Origin: Brevundimonas naejangsanensis
GTDB lineage: Bacteria > Pseudomonadota > Alphaproteobacteria > Caulobacterales > Caulobacteraceae
Assembly: GCF_003627995.1 (NCBI RefSeq)
Contig: NZ_CP032707.1
Span: 2,842,501-2,906,500, forward strand
Length of the DNA: 64,000 nt
Reading direction: 5' to 3'
The translations under genes and the position numbers were made by a program. The notes beneath the pieces were generated by a model, which worked only from the letters and a program-made list of their open reading frames with translations, was not told the origin of the DNA and did no database searches. Positions 19,748-29,750 of this stretch are shown here, piece by piece. The first letter of the stretch is position 1; each line of letters starts with the position of its first letter.

Positions 19748-20532
19748 TCCGCGCCCGGCAGGCACAGCGGGCGCTTGCCGCCGTCACGGATGAAGGCGAC
19801 GATCTCCATGATCTCGGGCAGGTCGGCATAGGCCTGCTCGACCCGATCCAACCGCTCGGCGAAGACGCCGTCGCCCTCGAACAGATCACGATAGGCGGCC
19901 AGCAGGCGACGCACCGCGTCCTTGCCGTAGCCCTTGCGTTTCAGCCCGATCAGGTTGAGGCCGTGCAGGCTGGCGTGGTTGCCCCAGGCCGAGCCGTAGG
20001 GAATGACGTCGCGCGTCACTGCGGCCAAGCCGCCGACGATGGCGCCCTGCCCCACCCGGCCGTTCTGGTGCACGGCGCACAGGCCGCCCAGGAAGACCTT
20101 GTCGCCGATCCGGGCGTGGCCGCCCAGCGTGGCGTTGTTGGCCATGACGACGTTGTCGCCGACCACGCAATCGTGCCCGACGTGGGCGCCGGTCATGAAC
20201 AGGTTGTTCGAGCCGACGCGGGTCACGCCCGTCCCCTGCGGCGTGCCCCGGTTGAAGGTGCAGTGCTCGCGGATCAGGTTGTTCTCGCCGATCTCCAGCC
20301 GCACCGGCTCGCCCTTGTAGCCGCCGTGCTGCGGATCACCGCCGATGACGGCGAAGGGGTGGATGGTCGTGTTCGCGCCTATGCTCGCATCCTGCTGGAT
20401 CACGACGTGGCTGACCAGGCGCACGCCCTCGGCCAGGGTCACGCCCGGTCCGACCGTGCACCAGGGGCCGATGGCGACCCCGTCCGCCAGGGCCGCCGAG
20501 GCGTCGACAATGGCGGTCGGGTGGATGCTCAC
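19744..20532 (-). CDS. lpxA: Acyl-ACP--UDP-N-acetylglucosamine O-acyltransferase
   Basis: 262 codons, starting at a GTG (20532) that overlaps the fabZ stop (GTGA). LpxA catalyses the first step of lipid A synthesis. Hexapeptide repeats fill residues 1-190 and form the left-handed beta-helix. The MTGAHVGHDC segment carries the catalytic His (about residue 120), followed by the helical C-terminal domain. The copy at 1614-2401 is broken by one base. Confidence 0.95.
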   Translation of the reverse strand: MSIHPTAIVDASAALADGVAIGPWCTVGPGVTLAEGVRLVSHVVIQQDASIGANTTIHPFAVIGGDPQHGGYKGEPVRLEIGENNLIREHCTFNRGTPQGTGVTRVGSNNLFMTGAHVGHDCVVGDNVVMANNATLGGHARIGDKVFLGGLCAVHQNGRVGQGAIVGGLAAVTRDVIPYGSAWGNHASLHGLNLIGLKRKGYGKDAVRRLLAAYRDLFEGDGVFAERLDRVEQAYADLPEIMEIVAFIRDGGKRPLCLPGAE

Positions 20533-20993
20533 TGGGCGGGCTCCGCCACGGTCACGACCATGGCCATGAACTCGGCCTCGGCGGCCAGCTTGCCGTCGAT
20601 GAAGGTCTCGCCGCGGAACTTGTAGGCGTCGCCGCGCGCCTTGATCACCTTGACCTCCATGCGCAGCTGGTCGCCGGGGCGAGCGGGCTTGCGGAAGCGC
20701 ACGCCGTCGATCGACATGAACATGATGACCTTGTCCGCCACGGCCACGTCCAGCGACTTGGACATCAGCAGGGCGCCCGTCTGGGCCATGGCCTCGACGA
20801 TCAGCACGCCCGGCATGACCGGGTCGATCGGGAAGTGACCGGGGAAGAAGGGCTCGTTATGGGTGACGTTCTTGATGCCGACGATCGAGGTCGCCGCCAC
20901 GAAATCCTCGGCCTTGTCGACCAGCAGGAAGGGGTAGCGATGCGGCAGGCGACGCATCACCTCGGCGTAGTCGATCTTGTTGTCTTCGCTCAT
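20529..20993 (-). CDS. fabZ: 3-hydroxyacyl-ACP dehydratase FabZ
   Basis: 154 codons from the ATG at 20993, which overlaps the lpxD stop. It is a type II fatty acid synthesis dehydratase with the hot-dog fold. The PHRYPFLLVD, FPGHFP (catalytic His, residue 53) and VEAMAQ (catalytic Glu, residue 67) motifs are in the normal order. Its position between lpxD and lpxA is the widespread arrangement that couples fatty acid and lipid A flux. Confidence 0.95.
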   Translation of the reverse strand: MSEDNKIDYAEVMRRLPHRYPFLLVDKAEDFVAATSIVGIKNVTHNEPFFPGHFPIDPVMPGVLIVEAMAQTGALLMSKSLDVAVADKVIMFMSIDGVRFRKPARPGDQLRMEVKVIKARGDAYKFRGETFIDGKLAAEAEFMAMVVTVAEPAQ

Positions 20994-22009
20994 TCTTTCG
21001 ATTCCTTCGCGCCCTTCTTCTGGGACGCCTGTTTGGACAGCCACACCGTCTCGCGCAAGAACTGGCGGAGCGGTTTGGCGGGATAGCCGGACCAGGTCTC
21101 GCCCGGCGGAATGTCGGCCAGGACGCCGCCGCCGGCCGCGACGCGGGCGCCTTCGCCGATGGTGATGTGGTCGCCCACGCCCGCCCGGCCGCCGAAGATG
21201 CAGTTGTCGCCGCTGGTGACCGAACCCGAGATGCCGGTGTGCGCCGCCATCAGGTTGTTGCGGCCGATGACGCAGTTGTGGCCGATCATGACCAGATTAT
21301 CGATCTTGGTGTTCTCGCCGATGACGGTGTCGTCGTAGGCGCCCCGGTCGATGCAGGAGTTGGCGCCGACCGTCACCCCGTCCTGCAGGATCACGCGCCC
21401 CAACTGGGGGATGTCCACCGGCCCCGCCTTGGAGCCCGCCGCGCCGAAGCCCGCCTCGCCGATGCGCGCGCCGGCCAGCAGCGTCACCCGGTCGCCGACC
21501 AGGGCGCAGCCCACGGTGACGTTGGCGCTGATCAGGCAGTCGCGGCCAATCTGCACGCCCGGCCCGATGACGGTGTTGGCCCCGATGCGCGTGCCGCGCC
21601 CGATACGAACGCCTTCGCCCAGGATCACGCCCGGCTCGACCACCACGGTGTCGTCCTCGGCGGCCTCGGCGACTGCGATGGCGCGGTCCAGACGGACCGG
21701 CCGGTGCAGCAGGGCTGACGCCCGCGCCCAACTCGCCTGCGCCTCGCCCGAGACGATGACGGCGGCGCCAAGGGGCGCCAGGTCAACGGCCGACGCCGGC
21801 ACGATCACGCAGCCGGCGTTCGTTTCAGCCAGGGCGGCGGCGAACTTGCGGTCGCCCATAAACGCGATCGCGCCCCGGTCCGCACTGGACAGGGGCGCGA
21901 CGGCCGAGATGACGACTTCGCCGCCCCGGACGACCTCCCCGCCGATATGCTCGGCGAGGGCGGCGACCGTCAGGGGCGACAGGGTCTGGAAGAACCTCGG
22001 ATCGGGCAT
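20990..22009 (-). CDS. lpxD: UDP-3-O-acylglucosamine N-acyltransferase
   Basis: 339 codons. LpxD adds the second 3-hydroxyacyl chain in lipid A synthesis. The uridine-binding N-terminal domain takes up roughly residues 1-110, and hexapeptide repeats fill about 115-310. The NSCIDRGAYDDT and MIGHNCVIG segments contain the active site (His at about 244). The C-terminus ends in a Lys-rich tail. ompH lies eight bases upstream. Confidence 0.95.
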   Translation of the reverse strand: MPDPRFFQTLSPLTVAALAEHIGGEVVRGGEVVISAVAPLSSADRGAIAFMGDRKFAAALAETNAGCVIVPASAVDLAPLGAAVIVSGEAQASWARASALLHRPVRLDRAIAVAEAAEDDTVVVEPGVILGEGVRIGRGTRIGANTVIGPGVQIGRDCLISANVTVGCALVGDRVTLLAGARIGEAGFGAAGSKAGPVDIPQLGRVILQDGVTVGANSCIDRGAYDDTVIGENTKIDNLVMIGHNCVIGRNNLMAAHTGISGSVTSGDNCIFGGRAGVGDHITIGEGARVAAGGGVLADIPPGETWSGYPAKPLRQFLRETVWLSKQASQKKGAKESKE

Positions 22010-22017
22010 GGCCCGCC

Positions 22018-22602
22018 TTAGGACTGCGGCTGGGCCGGAACCGGCATGCGGTTGAAGTTCAACGTCGGCAGCTGGGCGTTCAGGCGCTGGATCACGGTGT
22101 CGGTGACTTCCATGGCCGGGTTCAGGATGAAGACGCTCTCGCGGTCCAGCATGATGCCGCAGCCCTTCTCCTGATAGACGGCGACCAGGATCGGCTCGAT
22201 GGCTTCCGAGATCTTCTGGCGCTGCTGGGCCAGGGTGTAGCGCAGTTCGTTGTCGCGCGTGGCTTCCAGTTGCTGGGCTTCCTGGATGCGCTGCTGCAGG
22301 GCCTGACGGCGCTGGTTCATCTGATCGGCCGGGATGGTCGCCGCGCCTTGCTGCAGAGCCTGGGCCTCGGTCTGGATGGCGGTGGCGTAGGGCTGAAGCT
22401 CGCCCTGCACTTCCTTGGCCAGTTGCTCGACGCGGGTCTGGACGGCCTGACCGACGGTCGACTGGGCCAGGACGCGCTGGCTGTAGAAGACGCAGACGCC
22501 GGGGATGGCCGGCCCCGGGTTGGCCGGGCCTTGCGTCTGGGCCAGGGCGGCCGATGCGGTCAGCGAAGCGAGGGCGAAGGCGCCGATAGCGATGAGTTTC
22601 AT
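22018..22602 (-). CDS. OmpH/Skp-family periplasmic chaperone
   Basis: 194 codons with a signal peptide of about 21 residues (MKLIAIGAFALASLTASA start). The mature protein has a central coiled-coil region rich in Gln, Glu and Ala (roughly residues 60-130), as in Skp tentacles. Proteins of this family bind unfolded outer-membrane proteins in the periplasm. The gene follows bamA after 34 bases and is surely co-transcribed with it. Confidence 0.88.
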   Translation of the reverse strand: MKLIAIGAFALASLTASAALAQTQGPANPGPAIPGVCVFYSQRVLAQSTVGQAVQTRVEQLAKEVQGELQPYATAIQTEAQALQQGAATIPADQMNQRRQALQQRIQEAQQLEATRDNELRYTLAQQRQKISEAIEPILVAVYQEKGCGIMLDRESVFILNPAMEVTDTVIQRLNAQLPTLNFNRMPVPAQPQS

Positions 22603-22636
22603 AATCTAAGCCTTAGTGGCGGCGGTCAGGCCGCGG

Positions 22637-25078
22637 TTAGAACTGGGTAGAGGTCGAGAAGCGGAAGGTCTCGGTCTTGTCGTAGTCTTCCTTGGCCATA
22701 ACCTTGGACAGGTCGAAGCGGATCGGCCCCATCGGCGAGCGCCAGTGGATGCTGATGCCGGCGGCGGCGCGCAAAGCCAGGTCGTCGACGATGTTCGGGT
22801 TGCGCAGACCCGTCGCCGAGTCGACCAGATAACGGTCGTCCAGCTTGCCGATGGTGCCGACATCGGCAAACAGCGAAGTCTTGATGCCGTATTCCTCGGG
22901 CAACATGTTCGGCAGCGTCAGTTCAACCGTGCCGATGGCGTAGAAGTTGCCGCCCAGGGCGTCGGTCGTGGTCAGGTCGCGCGCGCCCATGCCCGCCGTT
23001 TCGAAGCCGCGGAAGGTGTTGCCGCCCTTGAAGAAGCGGTCGTTGATCCGGATCGGGTCGCCGTTCCAGCCGCTGACGTAGCCCGCCTGGCCCTGGACGC
23101 TGACCACCCAGTTTGGGCGGATGCCGTAGTACCAGGAGGCGTCGGCCTCGGTCTTGATGTAGTTCACGTCGCCGCCGATGCCGGCGAAGTCCTGACGCAG
23201 CGAGGCCGACCAGCCGCGCGTCGGCCGGACCGGATCGTTCAGCCGGCTCACCAGAAGGGTGTAGCCGGCCGAGGAGTTGATGAACGAGCCCGCCTGGTCG
23301 CACAGGGCCGAGGACCCGCCGCCTACGCCGCTGCCGCAGTAGCCGAAGGGGATGACGACCTCGTCGTCCTTCAGGAAGTAGCGGGTGCTGAAGTTGGCGT
23401 AGCCGTTCAGCGGATAGGTGACCCGCACCCCGCCGCCGGTCGAGCGATAATCGTAGGACGAGTATTTGCTCAGGTCGTAGCGGATGTGGAACAGGTCGAA
23501 GCCCGCCCGCACGTCGCGGCCCATGAACTTGGGCTCGGTGAAGCGGAAGTCGATCTGCTGGCGCAGCGAGCCCCACTCGGCGCGGGCCACGACGTTCTGG
23601 CCGCGACCGCGGAAGTTGCGCTCGGTGATGCCCAGGTTCAGCACGAAGGAGTCGACCGAGCTGAAGCCGGCGCCGACCGACAGTTCGCCAGTGGGCTGCT
23701 CCTCGACGGTGACGTTGACGACCGAACGGTCCGGCGCGCTGCCGCGCGTCTCCTCGATCTTCACGTCCTTGAAGAAGCCCAGGGCGCGCAGGTTGTTGCG
23801 CGAACGCTCGACCAGGGAGCGGTTGAAGGCGTCGCCCTCGCCCACCATCAGCTCGCGACGGATGACGCTGTCCAGGGTGCGGGTGTTGCCGACCACATTG
23901 ATGCGGTCGATGTAGACGCGCTGCCCCTCGCGGACGTTGAAGGTCACATTGACCGTGTCCGTCTCGGGATCGGCCCGATAGGTCGGGTTGATCTCGACGA
24001 AGGCGTAGCCCGCCGAACCGGCGGCGAAGGTCAGGGTGTCGACCGCCGCCTGGATGCGATCGCTCTCATAGAGGTCGCCCTTGCGGATCGGCAGCAGCAA
24101 CTGCAGGAAGTCGGCGTTCAGGCGGTCGTTCTCGGTGACGACCTTGATCTCGCCGAAGTTGTAGCGGTCGCCCTCGTCCACGGTCACGGTGACGCCGAAC
24201 GCGCCGTTGTCCGGCTTCAGCTCGGACACGGACGACAGGATGCGGAAGTCGTAATAGCCGCGGTTGGTGTAGAATTTCCGCAGCTGCTCCCGGTCATAGT
24301 CCAGACGGTTCGGGTCGTAGTTGTCGTTCGTGCTGAACAGCCGCCACCAGGAAGACTGCTTGGTGACCATGACCTGACGCAGGTCGCTGTCCGAGAACGC
24401 CTTATTGCCCAGGAAGGTGATGGCGGCGATGCCCGTCTCGGGGCCCTCGTCGATCTCGAACACCACGTCGACGCGATTCTGGTCCAGCTGGACCAGCTTG
24501 GGCGTCACGGTCGCGGAGATCCGGCCCGACAGGCGATACAGTTCGACGATCTTGCCGACGTCTTCCTGGACGCGGGCGCGGGTGTAGATGCCGCGCGGCT
24601 TGATGGTGACCTCATCGCGCAACTTCTTCTCGGCCAGGGCCTTGTTACCCTCGAAGGTCACCTGGTTGATGATCGGGTTTTCGGCGATCTCGACGATCAG
24701 GTCGCCGTTGGCCTGGAGCCCGATCTGGACGTCGGCGAACAGGCCCGTGCGCGACAGGGTGCGCACCGCCACGTCGATGGTCACGGCGTCGATGGTGTCG
24801 CCGGGCTGGATCGGCAGATAGGACAGGACCGTGGTCTGGTCGATGCGCTGGTTGCCCCGCACCACGATGCGGTTGACCAGGGCGCGCTCGGTCTGGGGCG
24901 CCAGCTGCATCTGGGGGGCCTGGGAAGGATCCTGGGCCTGGGCAGCGGCCTGGGCAGGGGCCGCCTGCTGGGCCAGGGCCGGCTCAGCCAGTCCGGCGGC
25001 GAAGATCAGGGCCAGGGCGCTGACCCCGAGAATGCGGCCAGGAGTCTGGATCATGAGGCGGCTGTCGTTTTGAGTCAT
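22637..25078 (-). CDS. bamA: Outer membrane protein assembly factor BamA
   Basis: 813 codons from the ATG at 25078. This gives a proper signal peptide ending ALAQ near residue 37. A GTG at 25111, overlapping the rseP stop, is an alternative start. POTRA domains occupy roughly residues 65-440 and the Omp85 beta-barrel follows to the C-terminal Phe. The barrel carries the conserved GGNTFRGF loop-6 motif, which reaches into the barrel. BamA inserts beta-barrel proteins into the outer membrane. The gene is immediately downstream of rseP. The copy at 4506-6952 is frameshifted. Confidence 0.95.
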   Translation of the reverse strand: MTQNDSRLMIQTPGRILGVSALALIFAAGLAEPALAQQAAPAQAAAQAQDPSQAPQMQLAPQTERALVNRIVVRGNQRIDQTTVLSYLPIQPGDTIDAVTIDVAVRTLSRTGLFADVQIGLQANGDLIVEIAENPIINQVTFEGNKALAEKKLRDEVTIKPRGIYTRARVQEDVGKIVELYRLSGRISATVTPKLVQLDQNRVDVVFEIDEGPETGIAAITFLGNKAFSDSDLRQVMVTKQSSWWRLFSTNDNYDPNRLDYDREQLRKFYTNRGYYDFRILSSVSELKPDNGAFGVTVTVDEGDRYNFGEIKVVTENDRLNADFLQLLLPIRKGDLYESDRIQAAVDTLTFAAGSAGYAFVEINPTYRADPETDTVNVTFNVREGQRVYIDRINVVGNTRTLDSVIRRELMVGEGDAFNRSLVERSRNNLRALGFFKDVKIEETRGSAPDRSVVNVTVEEQPTGELSVGAGFSSVDSFVLNLGITERNFRGRGQNVVARAEWGSLRQQIDFRFTEPKFMGRDVRAGFDLFHIRYDLSKYSSYDYRSTGGGVRVTYPLNGYANFSTRYFLKDDEVVIPFGYCGSGVGGGSSALCDQAGSFINSSAGYTLLVSRLNDPVRPTRGWSASLRQDFAGIGGDVNYIKTEADASWYYGIRPNWVVSVQGQAGYVSGWNGDPIRINDRFFKGGNTFRGFETAGMGARDLTTTDALGGNFYAIGTVELTLPNMLPEEYGIKTSLFADVGTIGKLDDRYLVDSATGLRNPNIVDDLALRAAAGISIHWRSPMGPIRFDLSKVMAKEDYDKTETFRFSTSTQF

Positions 25079-25107
25079 GCGGGAAACCATCGGGGGCTGG
25101 CGTCGGC

Positions 25108-26325
25108 TCACGAGACGAGCCCGCCGAGGAATTTGAAGAGATTGAGCTTCTGCAGATCGTTCCAGGTCGCGAACAACATCAAACCCGCCAGCAAAGCAAG
25201 ACCGACCCGATATCCCGCTTCCTGAACCCGGGCGGCCATCGGACGGCGCGCCACGGCTTCATAGGCGTAGAACAGCAGGTGCCCCCCATCCAGAACGGGA
25301 ATAGGCATCAGATTAAGAAAGCCGATTCCGACCGAAAGTATGGCGGCGAAGCTCGTCAGCGTCAGCAAGAGATTGCGAACGATGGCCCAGGGCTCGGAAT
25401 TGGCCGCGACGGCGGCGTTGGTCAAGGCCCCGGAAGCCTTGGCGATTCCCAGCGGCCCGCTGAACTGATCGCCGGTCTCGCGGCCGGTGAAGATGCGACC
25501 GATATAGGTCAGGGTGGTGCTCAGGATGGCGCCGGTTTCGCGCACCCCCTGCCCCACGGCCGCGACCGGGCCGTAGCGGACATGGCGAATCTCGTCGCGC
25601 GTCGAACCCAGAGCCAGGCCGATGCGGCCCACGCTGACCCGGCCGGCGATGCGGTCGGTCTCGACCCGGCGCTCGGGCGTGGCGGTCAGTTGCACGGCGC
25701 GGTCGCCGCGCTCGACGATGAAGCGCACCGGATCGCCGCTGCTCAGGGCCACCACGCGCGTCACCTCGCCGCCGTCAGAGATCAGCTTGCCGTTGACGTG
25801 GGTGATCAGGTCGCCCGGCAGGAAGCCCGCCGCGGCGGCCGGCGACTGGGGCTGGACCTCCATCACCCGCGCGGGGCGCAGGTCGACGCCCACCAGGCTG
25901 AACAGCAGGGTGAAGATGAAGATGGCCAGGACGAAGTTGGCGAAGGGCCCGCCCGCCACGACCAGGGCGCGCTGCCACAGGGGCTTGAAATAGAGGTAGT
26001 CGCGCTCGGCCCCCGGGCCATGTTCGGCCGTCACGGCCTGGCGCAGAGCCTCTAGGCCCGCCCGGTCGGGCACGCCCGTGGCGTCCAGATCGCCCGAGAA
26101 CTTCACATAGCCGCCCAGCGGCAGCCACCCCAGGCGCCACTCGACCCCGCGCCGGTCCGTTCGCCTTAGGATGGCGCGGCCGAAGCCGATGGAGAAGCGG
26201 TCCATCTTCACGCCGAAGGCCCGCGCGGTGAGGAAGTGCCCCAGTTCGTGCACCGTCACCACGACCGTCAGGACGAGCAGGAACGGCACGACGTAGATCA
26301 GGACCTGGCCGATGACGCCTAGCAT
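25108..26325 (-). CDS. rseP: Site-2 intramembrane metalloprotease RseP
   Basis: 405 codons. RseP cleaves transmembrane segments of anti-sigma factors and leftover signal peptides. The zinc-binding HELGH (residues 26-30) lies in the first helix. A PDZ domain follows in the periplasmic loop (about residues 150-240), and the second metal-site motif (PIPVLDGGHLL) lies in a C-terminal helix. It has one PDZ domain where E. coli has two, as usual in alphaproteobacteria. It sits between dxr and bamA in the conserved order. Its 3' half is duplicated at 6982-7745. Confidence 0.95.
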   Translation of the reverse strand: MLGVIGQVLIYVVPFLLVLTVVVTVHELGHFLTARAFGVKMDRFSIGFGRAILRRTDRRGVEWRLGWLPLGGYVKFSGDLDATGVPDRAGLEALRQAVTAEHGPGAERDYLYFKPLWQRALVVAGGPFANFVLAIFIFTLLFSLVGVDLRPARVMEVQPQSPAAAAGFLPGDLITHVNGKLISDGGEVTRVVALSSGDPVRFIVERGDRAVQLTATPERRVETDRIAGRVSVGRIGLALGSTRDEIRHVRYGPVAAVGQGVRETGAILSTTLTYIGRIFTGRETGDQFSGPLGIAKASGALTNAAVAANSEPWAIVRNLLLTLTSFAAILSVGIGFLNLMPIPVLDGGHLLFYAYEAVARRPMAARVQEAGYRVGLALLAGLMLFATWNDLQKLNLFKFLGGLVS

Positions 26326-26347
26326 GCCGTTCGTATCTCCCGTGCCC

Positions 26348-27544
26348 CTAGGCCGCGATGTTCAGCGAGGCGATGACGTCGCCTGCGATCCGTCGCGCCT
26401 CCGCATCGACCGCCAGGGCCGCGTCGCAGGCATCGTCGGAACCGCAAGACACGCCCGCGCCCGTCGCCTTTTCAAGGGTGTCGGCGACGACTGCGGCAAT
26501 ATTGAGAAAGCCCAGCCGCCGGTCAAGGAAAGCCAGGGTCGCGACCTCGTTGGCCGCGTTGAACACGATGGGCGCCGATCCGCCCGCCGCCAGGGCCTCG
26601 CGCGCCAGCCGCAGGGCCGGGAACCGCTCCTCGTCCGGCGCCTCGAAGGTCAGCCGGCCCAGGGCCGCCAGGTCCAGCCTGGGCGCGGGCCAGGCCAGGC
26701 GGTCCGGCCAGGCCAGGGCGCAGGCGATGGGCGTCTTCATGTCCGGCGGGCCCATCTGGGCCAGGGTCGAACCATCCACATATTCCACAAGGCTGTGGAT
26801 GATCGATTCCGGGTGGACCACGACGTCGATCCGCTCACCCGGCATGTCGAACAGATAGGCGGCCTCGATCAGCTCCAGCCCCTTGTTGGCCATGGTGGCG
26901 CTGTCGACCGAGATCTTGGAGCCCATGCTCCAGTTCGGGTGGGCCACGGCCTGTTCGGGCGTGATCCGCGTCATGGCGGTCCGCGGCAGGGTGCGGAACG
27001 GCCCGCCCGAGGCGGTCAGCACCAGCTTGGACACCCGCTCGGGCGCCTCGGCCGGAAAGACCTGGAAGATGGCCGAGTGCTCGGAGTCGACCGGGATCAG
27101 CCGCCCGCCGCTGCGCTTGACCCGTTCGATCAGGGCCGGGCCGCAGCAGACCAGGCTTTCCTTGTTGGCCAGTGCCAGGGTCGCCCCGGTCCCGGCCGCG
27201 GCCCAGGCCGAGCGCAGGCCCGCCGCCCCGACGATGGAGGCCATGATCCAGTCAGCCGGCCGCACGGCCGCCTCGACGACGGCGTCCGGCCCCGCCGCCG
27301 CCTCGACGCCGGTTCCGGCCAGGGCAGCGCGCAACTCATCCAGGCGCGCCGGATCGGCGGTGACGGCGATGCGCGGCCGCCAGCGGCGCGCCTGCTCGGC
27401 CAGTCGGGCGATGTTGGCGCCCCCGGTCAGGGCCTCGACCTCGAAGGCGGCCGAACCCGCGGCCTGGGCCTGCGCCATCAGGTCCAGGGTCGAAGAGCCC
27501 ACCGATCCGGTCGAGCCCAGGACGCTGACGCGGCGCGCGATCAC
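26348..27544 (-). CDS. dxr: 1-deoxy-D-xylulose 5-phosphate reductoisomerase
   Basis: 398 codons from a GTG at 27544 that overlaps the cdsA stop (GTGA). The frame extends further upstream, but that part lies inside cdsA. Dxr makes 2-C-methyl-D-erythritol 4-phosphate, the committed step of the MEP isoprenoid pathway. The NADPH-binding [13 protein letters not shown], the ANKESLV and [10 protein letters not shown] motifs, and [19 protein letters not shown] are diagnostic. It supplies isoprenoids for UppS two genes upstream. Confidence 0.95.
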   Translation of the reverse strand: MIARRVSVLGSTGSVGSSTLDLMAQAQAAGSAAFEVEALTGGANIARLAEQARRWRPRIAVTADPARLDELRAALAGTGVEAAAGPDAVVEAAVRPADWIMASIVGAAGLRSAWAAAGTGATLALANKESLVCCGPALIERVKRSGGRLIPVDSEHSAIFQVFPAEAPERVSKLVLTASGGPFRTLPRTAMTRITPEQAVAHPNWSMGSKISVDSATMANKGLELIEAAYLFDMPGERIDVVVHPESIIHSLVEYVDGSTLAQMGPPDMKTPIACALAWPDRLAWPAPRLDLAALGRLTFEAPDEERFPALRLAREALAAGGSAPIVFNAANEVATLAFLDRRLGFLNIAAVVADTLEKATGAGVSCGSDDACDAALAVDAEARRIAGDVIASLNIAA

Positions 27545-28359
27545 GCCGCCCGCTCCAGCATCAGGACGATCAGCCGCCCGGCCGCCACCACGACCACGGC
27601 GAACATCAGCCCGTCGACCCGGTCCAGCAGGCCGCCGTGGCCGGGAATCAGATTGCCCGCGTCCTTGACCCCAAAGCGACGCTTCAGCGCCGATTCCCAC
27701 AGGTCGCCGCCCATGGTGGCCAGGGCCGCGGCCAGGCCCAGCACCCCGCCCCAGACGGCGTTCAATCGACCCATTTCGAGCCAGCCCGCCATGGCGGCGC
27801 CGGCGATCATCCCGGCGGTCAGGCCGCCGATGAAGCCGGACCAGGTCTTGTTGGGCGAAAAGCGCGGCCACAGCTTGGGCCCGCCGACGAAGCTGCCGAC
27901 CAGATAGGCCAGGATGTCGGCCGACCAGGCCACGGCGAAGACCAGAACGGTCCAGTACAGCCCCTGCGCCTCATTGAGGTCCCGCAGCCAGATCAGCAGG
28001 ACGCAGGGCCAGCCGAGGTAGAGGACGCCATAGGCGGCGTCGAGCGCGGATTCCCCGCGCGTGCGGGCGAACAGCCCGGCCGCCAGAGCGCCGAACACCA
28101 TCAGCACAAGGGCCAGGGAGATCTGGCCGACATGGGCCGCGATCACCGCCACGACCAGGGCCAGGGCCACGCTGACACCGACCGAGCGCCACAGGCGCGG
28201 CGCGCTCATCCGCGCCCATTCGAAGGCCAGCAGCACCGCGGCCGCAACGACCAGGGCGCAGAACCAGTCGCCGCCCGCCCAGGTCGCCAGGACCGCGGCG
28301 GGCGCCAGCACGACCGCCGAAGCGGCCCGCAGGGCGATGTCGCGAGGCTTCAACGCCAT
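27541..28359 (-). CDS. cdsA: Phosphatidate cytidylyltransferase (CDP-DAG synthase)
   Basis: 272 codons, an integral membrane protein with about seven or eight hydrophobic helices. It makes CDP-diacylglycerol from phosphatidic acid and CTP. The C-terminal signature ([20 protein letters not shown], then GLLDRVD) matches the CDP-diglyceride synthetase pattern exactly. It lies one base after the uppS stop and overlaps dxr. Confidence 0.95.
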   Translation of the reverse strand: MALKPRDIALRAASAVVLAPAAVLATWAGGDWFCALVVAAAVLLAFEWARMSAPRLWRSVGVSVALALVVAVIAAHVGQISLALVLMVFGALAAGLFARTRGESALDAAYGVLYLGWPCVLLIWLRDLNEAQGLYWTVLVFAVAWSADILAYLVGSFVGGPKLWPRFSPNKTWSGFIGGLTAGMIAGAAMAGWLEMGRLNAVWGGVLGLAAALATMGGDLWESALKRRFGVKDAGNLIPGHGGLLDRVDGLMFAVVVVAAGRLIVLMLERAA

Positions 28360-28360
28360 C

Positions 28361-29119
28361 TCAGCTCACCGCCTCGCCATAGGGCGCCGTCACCGCTTCG
28401 CGTCCGCCGTAGCGGCGCTCGCGCTGGCCGAACTGGGCGATGGCCTCGGCCAGGGCCTCGGCGCCGTAGTCCGGCCACAGGATCTCCTGGAACACCATTT
28501 CGGCGTAGGCCGCCTCCCACAGAAGGAAGTTGGACAGGCGCTGCTCGCCCGAGGTCCGCACGATCAGATCGACCGGCGGCGACCCGGCCGTCGACAGGCC
28601 GGTGCCCAGCATCTCCTCGTCCACGACCACGTCCTCGCCCGCGCGGGCGCGATCGACCAGTCGCTGTGCCGCGTCGACCAGGTCGGCCCGGCCGCCGTAG
28701 TTGAAGGCCACCTGCAGCAGGAATTTGTCATTGCCCGCCGTCTGGGCCTCGGCCCGCTCGACGATGGCGGCGATGTCGGAGGGCAGGCCCTTGCGCCGGC
28801 CCAGCACCTTCACCCGCACGCCCGCGGCGTCCAGCCGGTTCAGATCGCTGCCGACGAAGGCCCGCACCAGGCCCATCAGGTCCGACACCTCGTCGGCCGG
28901 ACGGCTCCAGTTCTCGGTCGAGAAGCCGAACACCGTCAGGCATTCCACGCCCAGTTCCGGCGCCGCCTTGATGGTGCGGCGCAGGGCCTGGACCCCCTCG
29001 CGGTGGCCCACGGCGCGCGGAAGGCCCCGGCGCTGCGCCCAGCGGCCGTTGCCGTCCATGATCAGGGCGACGTGACGTGGCCCCTTTTCAGGCGCCGTGG
29101 CGACGGGCTCGGCCGACAT
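28361..29119 (-). CDS. uppS: Undecaprenyl diphosphate synthase
   Basis: 252 codons. This cis-prenyltransferase makes C55 undecaprenyl diphosphate, the carrier lipid for peptidoglycan and O-antigen. The IMDGNGRWAQRRG motif with the catalytic Asp, FGFSTENWSRP, and IVRTSGEQRLSNFLLW in the C-terminal third are all present. A short N-terminal extension precedes them. It lies between frr and cdsA. Confidence 0.95.
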   Translation of the reverse strand: MSAEPVATAPEKGPRHVALIMDGNGRWAQRRGLPRAVGHREGVQALRRTIKAAPELGVECLTVFGFSTENWSRPADEVSDLMGLVRAFVGSDLNRLDAAGVRVKVLGRRKGLPSDIAAIVERAEAQTAGNDKFLLQVAFNYGGRADLVDAAQRLVDRARAGEDVVVDEEMLGTGLSTAGSPPVDLIVRTSGEQRLSNFLLWEAAYAEMVFQEILWPDYGAEALAEAIAQFGQRERRYGGREAVTAPYGEAVS

Positions 29120-29152
29120 ATGGGACCTTCCTTGGCGGGACTGACGGCGTCG

Positions 29153-29710
29153 TCAGACCTGCATGATCTCGACTTCCTTGGCCTTCAAGGTCTCGTCGAT
29201 GCGCTTGATGGCGGCGTCGGTGTCCTTCTGGACCTCGGCTTCCATCTTCTTGTGTTCGTCCTGGCTGATGTCGCCGGCCTTTTCAGCCTTTTTCAGCTCG
29301 TCGTTGGCGTCGCGGCGCACGTTGCGCACGGCGACCTTCTTGTCCTCGGCGTATTTGCCGGCCAGCTTGACCAGGTCCTTGCGGCGCTCTTCGGTCAGCG
29401 GCGGGACCGGGATGCGCAGGGTCTGGCCGTCGACGACGGGGTTCAGACCCAGGCCGGCCGAGCGGATGGCCTTCTCGACCGAGACCACCATGCCCTTGTC
29501 CCAGACGCTGACCGAGATCATGCGCGGCTCCGGCACGCTGATGGCGGCCACGGCGTTCAGAGGCGAAATCGAGCCATAGGCCTCGACCATGACCGGTTCG
29601 ACCAGGCCCGCGCTGGCGCGGCCGGTGCGCAGTCCGGCGAAATCGTCCTTCAACGCGGAAACGGACTTGTCCATCCGGTCACGGAACGTCTTGAGATCGG
29701 GTTTGGCCAT
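29153..29710 (-). CDS. frr: Ribosome recycling factor
   Basis: 185 codons, the standard length. RRF, with EF-G, splits post-termination ribosomes. The LRTGRAS and [14 protein letters not shown] regions and the helical C-terminal half ([13 protein letters not shown]) are typical. It lies downstream of pyrH after 40 bases. Confidence 0.95.
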   Translation of the reverse strand: MAKPDLKTFRDRMDKSVSALKDDFAGLRTGRASAGLVEPVMVEAYGSISPLNAVAAISVPEPRMISVSVWDKGMVVSVEKAIRSAGLGLNPVVDGQTLRIPVPPLTEERRKDLVKLAGKYAEDKKVAVRNVRRDANDELKKAEKAGDISQDEHKKMEAEVQKDTDAAIKRIDETLKAKEVEIMQV

Positions 29711-29750
29711 GGCTGTGTCCTTGGTCCTGTCTTGGGTCGATAGAGGCCGC

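Larger units (their letters stand above)
18131..25877. repeat. Long direct repeat, copy 2 (intact)
   Basis: This is the intact partner of 1-7745. All frames are open here, and it sits in the expected gene order, continuing smoothly into lpxB and trpC on the left and the rest of rseP on the right. Copy 2 is therefore the authentic locus. The unit spacing is 18130 bases. Confidence 0.95.

Noticed and set aside
22616..25225. 869-codon plus-strand frame opposite bamA
   Set aside because: This is the same antisense shadow effect. The bamA frame has clear POTRA and barrel features, and the antisense product is a Val/Asp/Arg/His-rich string without domains.
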